NCBI GenBank assembly: GCA_900321775.1
Contig: ONXE01000034.1
Location: 1 to 12,817, forward strand
Origin: an uncultured Bacteroidales bacterium
Lineage (GTDB): Bacteria; Bacteroidota; Bacteroidia; Bacteroidales; Paludibacteraceae
Reading direction: 5' to 3'
Length of the DNA stretch: 12,817 nucleotides
Below the pieces are notes generated by a model, which was given only the letters and a program-made list of their open reading frames with translations, made no database searches and had not been told where the DNA came from. The translations under genes were made by a program, and so were the position numbers. Below are positions 6,461 to 12,817 of the stretch, one piece after another. How positions within the stretch are numbered: the first letter of the stretch is position 1; each line of letters begins with the position of its first letter.

Positions 6461-8011
6461 TTACTTGATTTCTTCCAGCGCACGCTTCAGAACAGGGTCG
6501 CGACGCAACGCCACAATTGTAGCCGCCTTCTGATAGTAATAACGCGTAGCAATCTCGCTCTCCAAAGCTTCCAGCACGTCCTTGCGGTGTTTCCACAACG
6601 CATCATGGTAATCGCTGGTCAGTTTGTCTTTCAGTTGCTCCAGATTGGCCACAGTAACCGAGTCCAGGTCTTCCTGATGGGCAAATCGCAGCAAGTCGGC
6701 GAAATAGCGGGAAGTCTCGGTTTCGTAAGTGAAGTTCTTCTCTTGTAGGAACTGCTCAAAATCTACCAAATCCAGGCTGTCCAAAGCAAAGAAGGTCTCT
6801 CCCTCGGGCTTGCCGTCCAAACGCGTGTTTAGAGGCGCAATTTCTGCGTGCAAACGATGGTAACGCGTGGCGTAGTCGAACAGCAACTGTTTGCGATAGA
6901 GCGAGTACGTGATGTTCACTTTGCTGCTATCCTCGGCAACCGTGATGTCAGGCTCTACGCCGATGCCCTGAATACACCGCCCAGAAGGCAGGTAGTACTT
7001 GGCCGTGGTTACTTTCAGATTGCCGTCATGGACAATCTTGCGGATGTTCTGCACCAGTCCCTTGCCAAACGTCTTCTCACCAATAAGCGTGGCGCGATGA
7101 AGGTCCTGAAGGGAACCGCAGAGAATCTCCGAGGCCGAAGCGGAGTGGTCGTCCACAAGGATAGTAAGCGGCAGAGTGGGGTAGCAAGGGTCATTGATAG
7201 TCTTGTAACGGCGACTGCTGCTGTCCAGACGTCCTTTGGTTGTGACCACCTCCGTGCCTTTGGGCAGAAAGAAACCGGCAATATTCAGCGCCTCACTGAT
7301 GAGGCCGCCGCCGTTGCCGCGCAGGTCGATAATCAGGTGCTTGCAGCCCTGATTCTTGCACAAGTCATCCAGTGCGGAGCGGAACTCACGAGAGGAATGC
7401 TCCGTAAACTCCGAGAACGCCAGATAGCCGATGCTATCGTCCAGCATAGCATAATGAGGCACAGTGGGCAGTTTGATTTCTTCGCGCACTATCTCCTTGA
7501 CAAACGGCTTGTCAACACCTTCACGTTGAAGCTTGATTTTCACGACAGTACCGGCTTTTCCGCGGAGCAATTCGCTCACTTGACCGGTCTTCTTGCCCGT
7601 ACATTTCTTGCCGTCCACTTCCAGAATCACATCGCCTGCCAGCACTTCGTTTTTCTGCGCCGGCAGTCCCTCATACGGCTGAGAAACAACCACTTTCGAC
7701 GAGTCGTACTGCATAATCAGCGCGCCTATTCCGCCGTATTTGCCGGTAGTGAACATCTTGACGGTCTCGTTCTTGCGAGCGGGAATATAGACGGTATAGG
7801 GGTCAATTTGCTTGAGCATGGCGTTAATAGCCGTTTCCGTCAGCGCTTCGTAGTTGAGTGTGTCCACATACCACATGTCCACTTGTCTCAGCACGTCATT
7901 GAAAATGCTCAGGTTCTGCTCCACACGGGGCGATTTGTCTTTGCCGGCTGCCATTCCGGTCCAACTGACCAGAAGCAATGCAACCAGTATGGTCTGAAGT
8001 CGTTTCATCAT
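6461..8011 (-). CDS. S41 family C-terminal processing peptidase with PDZ domain
   Basis: The 516-residue protein begins with a signal peptide (MMKRLQ, then a hydrophobic core ending near TGMAAG at 18-23), so it acts in the periplasm, where this family trims or degrades proteins from exposed C-termini. A PDZ domain spans about 85-165 (YGGIGALI, GDVILEVDG). The peptidase core follows, with IIDLRGNGGG at 227-236 and the Ser/Lys dyad. Ser292 in SASASE and Lys317 in FGKG are 25 residues apart as in E. coli Prc, and Gln321 is at the third conserved position. The roughly 140-residue C-terminal extension is helical and charged. The start codon overlaps the coaD stop in ATGA (8011-8008); a second ATG follows directly, giving MM, and either could initiate. 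Coupled translation with coaD is likely. Confidence 0.93.
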   Translation of the reverse strand: MMKRLQTILVALLLVSWTGMAAGKDKSPRVEQNLSIFNDVLRQVDMWYVDTLNYEALTETAINAMLKQIDPYTVYIPARKNETVKMFTTGKYGGIGALIMQYDSSKVVVSQPYEGLPAQKNEVLAGDVILEVDGKKCTGKKTGQVSELLRGKAGTVVKIKLQREGVDKPFVKEIVREEIKLPTVPHYAMLDDSIGYLAFSEFTEHSSREFRSALDDLCKNQGCKHLIIDLRGNGGGLISEALNIAGFFLPKGTEVVTTKGRLDSSSRRYKTINDPCYPTLPLTILVDDHSASASEILCGSLQDLHRATLIGEKTFGKGLVQNIRKIVHDGNLKVTTAKYYLPSGRCIQGIGVEPDITVAEDSSKVNITYSLYRKQLLFDYATRYHRLHAEIAPLNTRLDGKPEGETFFALDSLDLVDFEQFLQEKNFTYETETSRYFADLLRFAHQEDLDSVTVANLEQLKDKLTSDYHDALWKHRKDVLEALESEIATRYYYQKAATIVALRRDPVLKRALEEIK

Positions 8012-8448
8012 TTCGGTAAATAAGGAGTTATATCTTTCCCGTAACTGTACAAATCGCGTACCAGACTGCTGGAAATATGCTCGTATTCGGGTTTGGTCAG
8101 CAGCAGAACGGTCTCAATGCCTGATAGTTGTTTGTTGGCCTCCGCAAATGCTTTTTCGTATTCGAAATCCACGGTTGAACGCACGCCTCGCAGCATAAAC
8201 GTTGCTCCCACCTCATGCGCAAAATCCACCGTCAGCGTCTCATACGTCATTACTCGCACCTTCGGCTCGTCACGAAAGGCTTTTTTTATCGCCTCGATGC
8301 GCTCTTCCGGGGAAAAAAGAGGTCGCTTCTGCGCATTGATGCCCACACCAATCACAATCTCGTCAAACAGCGGCAAGGCGCGTTGCACAATGTCGTAATG
8401 ACCGATGGTGAAGGGGTCGAAAGAGCCGGGAAAGATAGCCGTTCTCAT
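8008..8448 (-). CDS. coaD: Phosphopantetheine adenylyltransferase
   Basis: CoaD transfers AMP from ATP to 4'-phosphopantetheine, the penultimate step of coenzyme A synthesis in the cytosol. The 146-residue protein is slightly shorter than the usual 155-165. Seen: the nucleotidyltransferase signature GSFDPFTIGH with TIGH at 14-17, Lys41 in the KRPLF segment, LRGVRSTVDFEYE (86-98), and the ISSSLVRDL motif at 125-133 near the C-terminus. It overlaps both neighbours by four bases (ATGA at 8448-8445 and at 8011-8008), so its translation is probably coupled to the acyltransferase before it and the protease after it. I recall coaD next to a C-terminal processing protease in other Bacteroidales, which fits. 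Confidence 0.96.
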   Translation of the reverse strand: MRTAIFPGSFDPFTIGHYDIVQRALPLFDEIVIGVGINAQKRPLFSPEERIEAIKKAFRDEPKVRVMTYETLTVDFAHEVGATFMLRGVRSTVDFEYEKAFAEANKQLSGIETVLLLTKPEYEHISSSLVRDLYSYGKDITPYLPK

Positions 8449-9614
8449 TGTTGGGGGTTATTGATGTTGTACTGATTGATTGCCGGATTGGCGTAGAGCT
8501 CCAGAATACGTTCACGCAGGAAAGGAATGTCTTTCTCAATGCCTTTGGGCATCACGATTTTGTCCAGCTGCGCCTGCAGGTAGATCTCAAATTTCTCATC
8601 CTCGTAGCCTTCCAGAATCTCTTTGGCGGCAATGTTGGTCCAAGCCAGATTGTAGCCCTGGAAAATATGCTTGTCTATCAGTTCTGCACACAAGCGCAGT
8701 TGTTCATTGCGTGGCAGGTCGGCAGCGGTTTTCTGCAGTTCGTCCAGCTCGTCATTGATACACGGAGTGATGTTGTACGTGACCTCGCCTTTCATCTCGC
8801 AAAGACCAATCTGCATGCTCTTCATGTCCTCCATCGTGGACTTGACGTAGTCGGGTTTGTCGCGCTTCAACTGCAGTTCGCGTGCCTTCAGATAATCACA
8901 AGGATCGTACTCATAACTGATGCTCACGGGCGTGATGTGCAGACGTTTCATCTTCTCGAAAATCGAACCTTCTCCTGCCAGTGTAAGCATCTTCAGCAGT
9001 GAGGGTTGCGTGCGGTCATCGCCGTCTTTGGCACGACCTTCGCGTTGCGCGAGCCAAAGCGAATGACCCGACTGCTGACGTTCCACAATATAGTCGGACA
9101 GTACTTCGGAGTTGTGCACCAAGTCACGCGGATTACCGTTGCGAATCACGGCAAAACAGCCGCAAACACGCATCAAATCCTCAATCCACGGCTTGCCGAA
9201 CAGGTTGTTTCCAACGCCGATATACAGGCGAAGCCCCGTTTTTTCGTTCAGCAGATAAGCCAACAATGCCGCGTCAAGAATGATGTCGCGGTGATTGGTC
9301 AGAAACAATTGTCCGTGCGGTTCACCATCCACCTTGTGGTCCAGATTCTCCAGACCGGTAATCTCCAGTTTGCGAATAGAGGCGCGTTTGGTTTGACGCA
9401 TAAAAGGATAAACCAGAAAACGGTCCACGATTTGACGCGGATTGTCCGAATGACGGAGCAGCCCCAAAATCATTCGCTGCGCCAACTTGGGCAAACGGCG
9501 TTCTGTTGTACCGTACAGCCAACGTGCAAAATCCGGGTCGTCCAACACACGCTCTACTGCTGCTGTTATCTCTTGGCCTTCATAGGCCGCTACTTGCTTG
9601 TAAATATCTTCCAT
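8445..9614 (-). CDS. PlsC-like glycerolipid acyltransferase family protein
   Basis: The 389-residue protein resembles Bacteroidota proteins annotated as 1-acyl-glycerol-3-phosphate acyltransferases. Such enzymes pass an acyl chain from acyl-CoA or acyl-ACP to a lipid acceptor at the cytoplasmic face of the inner membrane. Seen: block I as LTNHRDIILDAALL (His108, Asp114), CFAVIRNG (153-160) at the place of block II, and EGRAKDG (192-198) at the place of the EGxR block III. The spacing between His and Asp in block I is five residues rather than the usual four. No transmembrane segment is obvious. The C-terminal 180 residues are charged and unlike PlsC, so acceptor and donor are unknown. It starts 8 bases after the yigZ stop and overlaps coaD by ATGA. 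Confidence 0.8.
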   Translation of the reverse strand: MEDIYKQVAAYEGQEITAAVERVLDDPDFARWLYGTTERRLPKLAQRMILGLLRHSDNPRQIVDRFLVYPFMRQTKRASIRKLEITGLENLDHKVDGEPHGQLFLTNHRDIILDAALLAYLLNEKTGLRLYIGVGNNLFGKPWIEDLMRVCGCFAVIRNGNPRDLVHNSEVLSDYIVERQQSGHSLWLAQREGRAKDGDDRTQPSLLKMLTLAGEGSIFEKMKRLHITPVSISYEYDPCDYLKARELQLKRDKPDYVKSTMEDMKSMQIGLCEMKGEVTYNITPCINDELDELQKTAADLPRNEQLRLCAELIDKHIFQGYNLAWTNIAAKEILEGYEDEKFEIYLQAQLDKIVMPKGIEKDIPFLRERILELYANPAINQYNINNPQQ

Positions 9615-9622
9615 AATCCTTT

Positions 9623-10189
9623 CTATTTTACAAATCTGTCAGCATACCTGACGCCGACTTCTATTTCCATCTCGCAATTGCTGCCGTCCCAGTCTTGTCG
9701 AAGGATGCGCGCATCGGTCTCTTTGATAAGACGCATTACTTCGTGCATCTGTTCGTAGCCGAACTGCAGCGTGCGAGTGGAGGTAATGTCACATTCTATT
9801 ACTTTCGCGTGCGCGATAGCGTCGGCAGACGCTTCCCGGTAGGCCACCACCAGACCGCCTGTGCCCAGCAAGATGCCTCCGAAATAACGTACCACAACGA
9901 TCAGGATGCGGTCCAGACCGGCACTCTCGATGCGACCCATGATGGGCTTGCCTGCGGTACCGGATGGCTCACCGTCGTCGCTGCTTCGCGCCACTTCACC
10001 CAACTTGTATGCAAAGCATACGTGCCGGGCGTCGTGATAGGCTTTACGATAGAAAACCAGCCGTTCACGCACCTCCGCCTCCGAGCAAATTGGCTCGGCA
10101 AAAGCCAGGAATCGACTGCCCTTTTCCTTGTACAGCCCCTCGGCCTTTGCGGCGATGCTCAGGTAACTCGTTTTCGTTTCGTTATCCAT
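9623..10189 (-). CDS. YigZ/IMPACT family protein
   Basis: From the ATG at 10189 the protein has 188 residues and matches the bacterial YigZ branch of the IMPACT (UPF0029) family, small cytosolic proteins of uncertain role, related to eukaryotic translation-stress regulators. Seen: EGLYKEKGSRFLAF (17-30), HVCFAY, the family core SDDGEPSGTAGKP (70-82), and VRYFGGILLGTGGLVVAY (100-117). The C-terminal 50 residues resemble the family's ferredoxin-like second domain. An in-frame ATG at 10273 was rejected because the family begins near MDNETK and the extension runs through the promoter. First gene of the five-gene minus-strand operon; its own leader is very short. Confidence 0.92.
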   Translation of the reverse strand: MDNETKTSYLSIAAKAEGLYKEKGSRFLAFAEPICSEAEVRERLVFYRKAYHDARHVCFAYKLGEVARSSDDGEPSGTAGKPIMGRIESAGLDRILIVVVRYFGGILLGTGGLVVAYREASADAIAHAKVIECDITSTRTLQFGYEQMHEVMRLIKETDARILRQDWDGSNCEMEIEVGVRYADRFVK

Positions 10190-10197
10190 TGCGGGTG

Positions 10198-10229
10198 CAA
10201 AGGTAATAAAAATTTTTGATATGACCAAA
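10198..10229 (-). promoter_or_regulatory. Bacteroidota-type promoter of the yigZ-SDR operon
   Basis: On the minus strand TTTG (10229-10226) is followed by exactly 20 bases and TACCTTTG (10205-10198). The match and spacing are the same as for the rlmH promoter. With the -7 box ending 8 bases before the ATG, transcription should begin about 5 bases upstream of the start codon. Confidence 0.75.
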
Positions 10230-10290
10230 TTTCGAAGCGAAAAAGTGACGTTTTTCTTGGGTGGGGATGTCAAAATGAGGGGTTAATGCG

Positions 10291-10321
10291 AAAAAAGAGT
10301 GCAGACGGTGGGGTCTGCACT
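10291..10321 (-). terminator. Intrinsic terminator after the small gene and surface-protein gene
   Basis: On the minus strand AGTGCAGAC (10321-10313) pairs with GTCTGCACT (10306-10298), a perfect 9-bp stem with a 6-base loop, followed by CTTTTTT (10297-10291). This is a standard rho-independent terminator, placed to end transcripts coming from the surface-protein gene and the 47-residue gene. Confidence 0.88.
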
Positions 10322-10389
10322 TGATTGGAAGCGAAGCGAAGAGGAGGTCTGTCAGGGGACGTAGACGACTTCGCCGTTGAAGAGGACGG

Positions 10390-10533
10390 TCACCAAGCGA
10401 TGTAAACGACTTGGTCATCTAAGATGTTGTTCGGCTTTTCCGGGTCCAAACTATCCTGACTGTCCGTAATGATATCGCGGGCACGGAGCGCGATAAGCTG
10501 AAGGGTAGGGGTGTCGTATGTTTTCTTTGTCAT
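10390..10533 (-). CDS. Small protein of 47 residues, unknown function
   Basis: A frame from ATG at 10533 to TGA at 10390 encodes 47 residues beginning MTKKTYDTPTLQLIALRARD and ending DDQVVYIAW. The pattern of basic residues, an aromatic, TP, then an alternating hydrophobic strand at the N-terminus is one I recall from many very short Bacteroidales proteins encoded beside surface-protein genes; that is memory, not a search. There is no signal peptide and no membrane segment. It lies 30 bases after the surface-protein stop and upstream of the terminator at 10291-10321, so co-transcription is likely. Codon use looks coding (GC-rich third positions as in the neighbours). It could be a regulatory or peptide-precursor gene, or a small accessory protein; no function is assigned. 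Confidence 0.65.
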   Translation of the reverse strand: MTKKTYDTPTLQLIALRARDIITDSQDSLDPEKPNNILDDQVVYIAW

Positions 10534-10551
10534 AATCGAAAGAATTAAATT

Positions 10552-10580
10552 GGACTAATAGGACTAATAGGTCTGATAGG
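10552..10580. repeat. 9-bp tandem repeats across the surface-protein stop codon
   Basis: GGACTAATA occurs twice in tandem (10552-10560, 10561-10569), followed by the degenerate third copy GGTCTGATA (10570-10578) and GG. In the minus-strand reading frame the unit is TCCTATTAG, so the stop codon TAG is repeated nine bases further on. Short GGACTAATAGG-like repeats between genes are something I recall from Prevotella-type genomes. Confidence 0.75.
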
Positions 10581-12817
10581 ATTTGACCTGATTGCCGAGG
10601 ACGTCGTAGATGATGCCGTCACGGAGGATGTAGAGACGTCGGTTCATGATGAACTTACGGCCGGCATTGCTGCCATCTGCTCCCTCCGGCCAGCGATTGT
10701 CTTGGTCGGCTGCGGGAATGAGTATCAGGCCGGTGGAGATCTCTTCTCCGTCTTCGAGTCGGAAGCAATCCGGAGCTGTAGTGGGGCCGGTGTAGACCAG
10801 GTAGGCCTTGCCGGAGGGGATGGAATACCCGGGAGCCATCTTGTAGAAGCCTGCGCCATGCGTGCCTCCGCTCAGCACATACTGCGTGCCATCGGCAACC
10901 AGTCCTTGCGGGTTAGCCGAATAGCTGCCGTCCTGATTAGCGAGGAACGGAACGCCCTGCAGGTCGTTGCCGGTGAAGACGTTGCTGCTGGTGGTAGTCG
11001 GGTAGACTGTCAGCGCAATCGGACTTGCGTCTGACTTGAGGACCACGGCATGGTCGCCCGGGATGCGTCTGTCGTTCGTCAGTTCAGTCAGCGTCAGCAC
11101 CGTGCCGGTAAGCGACGCAATGTAGATGTGCGTGTTCTCATCGACCTCGTACCCGTACGCTTGATGATAGACGGTCGCCCAGTATTCACCCGTTTTGCCC
11201 GGTCCGGCAGGCAGGCCCTGCTTGATGGACAGCGTGCCCGTGGCACTCAGGTCGATGTTGGTGAAATAGCTTGTCACATCTTTGCCGTCGGCATCGAAGA
11301 TATGGAAGGAAGTGACCGCGTTCACGGTCTTCTCGCCCTCTCCGGGAATCGGGTTGGTGACCGTGCCGTCGGCGGTGGCTGTCCAGGTGAGGCCATCAGG
11401 AACGCCGGTGACGGTGAAGTCGTCGTGGTCGGTAAGGGTAAACGGCGTGCCGTCGTAAATCTTGCTGCCGCTGCCGGGAACGACGCGGATGAGCGTGTCG
11501 TTGGTGGTGACAGAGAGAGTCCCCTGACCGTAGGTGACGGCATAGCAGGAGTTCATATTCACCGAGGTGTCTCTCCTGCGTGTGAACACCGCATTGGAGG
11601 CCACGTTGGCACTGGAGCCCACGTCGGTCTGACTGCCGGTGATGGTCAAGCCGGCAATGGTGTCAACATTAAGAATGGGAATACCATTTAGCCTATTGTC
11701 AGGGTCGATCAGCGTACATTCGTAGTACGGCGAGGTGAGCGGCGTGCCGTCATATTTCTTCGTGGCGCTTCCCGCTGCGATGGTGATGGGTCTCGGGTTT
11801 ACATAAATCCGGATGACGGTGTCCACGCTGCCGCAACCATAGATACTCATGGCCGTGGCGGTATCAATGTAGGTTCCGACGCTGTCTAACCAACCCGACA
11901 CCTTGCGCTCACTCGAGTTGAAAGTCAGCCCGTCTTCCCTTAGTGTCACGGAAAGAGTAGAGTACTCGTTGTGTATCGTTATATCCTGAATCATCTCACC
12001 GTAGATGATGGTTTGGGTGCCTAAGGTGTCGATACGGATTGTTGGCAGTGGATTCACCTTGATGATCATCTTGTCGGTGAAGGCGTTGCCGCAGGAGTCG
12101 GTGACGGTCCAGTATTGTTCGTATTGCCGTATGCCGTTGACAACATTACAATTATCTAAATCAATCGAATCGCGGACCGTGAAGCTTCCCGGCAGGCGGG
12201 TGCAGTTGTCGTGGATGTTCGCCACTCGGTTGATTATCTGGTTGTTCTCATCGTGGATGGCCCAGTTGACGGTCTCTTCGTATTTCTCGGTGTCGATGAG
12301 GCAGAGGGCTGTGTCCTTGGGGACAATGTCGAAGGTAGGTCGCACGGTGTCGCAGATGACCTGGGCGTGATAGAAGGTATTCGCGTTGCCGTAGGGGTCG
12401 GCAACGGTGTAGGCCACCACCACCGTGTCGGGGAAATGGCTGCCCTGGACTCCGGCCTTGAAGGTCCGGGTCTTGCTCACCAGGCTGATATTATCGCCTG
12501 TGCATTCGTCGCTGAGACCGAAGAGGGATACAATCTGGTTGAAGTCGTTGATGACATGGATGCTGTCGCAGAGGCACTGGGTGTAAGCCCAGATGGTGTC
12601 TTTTTTCACCTCGGTGTTGTAGGCCTCAGGGGGCGTCTGGTCGCGGCCGGAGACCTCGACGAAGTCCTGAATGGTATGGCCGCAGGCATCCGTCACCTCA
12701 TAGTCGCGGCGAATGGTCCAGCCGCCATGGTCGTCGCCCGTGCGCGCGTCCGTGTGGGTGATGGTCATCGGGCTGCAGTCGTCGAACATATCCTGGTCTT
12801 GGGGAAGGTATAGGTCT
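10564..12817 (-). CDS. Large modular surface protein (HYR-like and MBG repeats), 3' part
   Basis: The frame stays open through the right edge (nine further codons beyond Met at 12789), so the N-terminus is missing. Numbering from that Met, 741 residues are visible. Three repeats of roughly 95-100 residues end near 53, 154 and 249, each closing with VTDxCG or VADPYG and a strand ending in TPP, RPTF or PLP; they look like Ig-fold HYR-type domains with paired cysteines. A further Ig-like segment spans about 250-333. Two MBG/YDG-type domains follow (about 334-428 and 432-524) with the hallmark KKYDGTPLT and KIYDGTPFT. The last 215 residues hold a segment seen in many Prevotella surface proteins (LTLTEL, IPGDHAVVLK, IPSGKAYLVY) and end in RRLYILRDGIIYDVLGNQV. 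This suggests an extracellular adhesin or filament. No type A type IX secretion tail is apparent; the export route is unknown. Confidence 0.82.
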   Translation of the reverse strand, partial: DLYLPQDQDMFDDCSPMTITHTDARTGDDHGGWTIRRDYEVTDACGHTIQDFVEVSGRDQTPPEAYNTEVKKDTIWAYTQCLCDSIHVINDFNQIVSLFGLSDECTGDNISLVSKTRTFKAGVQGSHFPDTVVVAYTVADPYGNANTFYHAQVICDTVRPTFDIVPKDTALCLIDTEKYEETVNWAIHDENNQIINRVANIHDNCTRLPGSFTVRDSIDLDNCNVVNGIRQYEQYWTVTDSCGNAFTDKMIIKVNPLPTIRIDTLGTQTIIYGEMIQDITIHNEYSTLSVTLREDGLTFNSSERKVSGWLDSVGTYIDTATAMSIYGCGSVDTVIRIYVNPRPITIAAGSATKKYDGTPLTSPYYECTLIDPDNRLNGIPILNVDTIAGLTITGSQTDVGSSANVASNAVFTRRRDTSVNMNSCYAVTYGQGTLSVTTNDTLIRVVPGSGSKIYDGTPFTLTDHDDFTVTGVPDGLTWTATADGTVTNPIPGEGEKTVNAVTSFHIFDADGKDVTSYFTNIDLSATGTLSIKQGLPAGPGKTGEYWATVYHQAYGYEVDENTHIYIASLTGTVLTLTELTNDRRIPGDHAVVLKSDASPIALTVYPTTTSSNVFTGNDLQGVPFLANQDGSYSANPQGLVADGTQYVLSGGTHGAGFYKMAPGYSIPSGKAYLVYTGPTTAPDCFRLEDGEEISTGLILIPAADQDNRWPEGADGSNAGRKFIMNRRLYILRDGIIYDVLGNQVKSYQTY

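Noticed and set aside
6848..8023. Plus-strand frame of 391 codons
   Set aside because: Antisense to the S41 protease with its clear motifs; composition (His, Gln and Arg-rich) is that of a shadow frame.
9006..9758. Plus-strand frame of 250 codons
   Set aside because: Antisense to the acyltransferase and the yigZ end, with no recognisable domain.
12211..12813. Plus-strand frame of 200 codons, valine and glycine rich
   Set aside because: Antisense to the surface protein, whose repeats and cysteine pattern are coherent.

Overview
The window looks like chromosomal DNA from a member of the Bacteroidales, probably a Prevotellaceae-like gut or oral species. Three things point there: two close matches to the Bacteroidota promoter (TTTG, 20 bases, then TAnnTTTG), start codons without Shine-Dalgarno sequences, and proteins typical of the group (an EF-hand/membrane protein starting MAKKYDW, a lipase-like secreted hydrolase, a large MBG/HYR-type surface protein). 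The assignment is inferred from recognition only; no database was searched.

Layout. (1) 1-2211, plus strand: the 3' end of an MTA/SAH-nucleosidase-like protein, then a 589-residue EF-hand protein with C-terminal membrane segments. (2) 2214-2684 minus, rlmH (23S rRNA pseudouridine methyltransferase), convergent with the EF-hand gene and divergent from nadC (2776-3699 plus, NAD synthesis). (3) 3700-4500: 801 bases without a credible protein gene, rich in hairpins: a strong terminator-like stem, a decayed tRNA-like element on the minus strand, a perfect 22-bp inverted repeat, and a 270-base pyrimidine-rich tract with short tandem repeats. (4) 4501-5658 plus: a secreted alpha/beta hydrolase, ending 10 bases from the end of the opposing operon. 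(5) 10189-5669 minus: a tight five-gene operon, YigZ/IMPACT protein, PlsC-like acyltransferase, coaD, S41 C-terminal processing protease, and a short-chain dehydrogenase. Two junctions are 4-base ATGA overlaps and two are gaps of 6 and 8 bases. Its promoter lies so close to the first start codon that the mRNA should be almost leaderless. (6) 12817-10291 minus: the 3' part of a large modular surface protein, a 47-residue small gene 30 bases downstream, and a clear intrinsic terminator.

Most genes are housekeeping and ordinary. What is least explained lies in the 3700-4500 spacer, in the 47-residue gene with its repeated 3' end, and in the EF-hand/membrane protein, whose function I do not know. 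I found no convincing new multi-gene system: no CRISPR array, integrase, transposase, toxin-antitoxin pair or defence cassette is visible.
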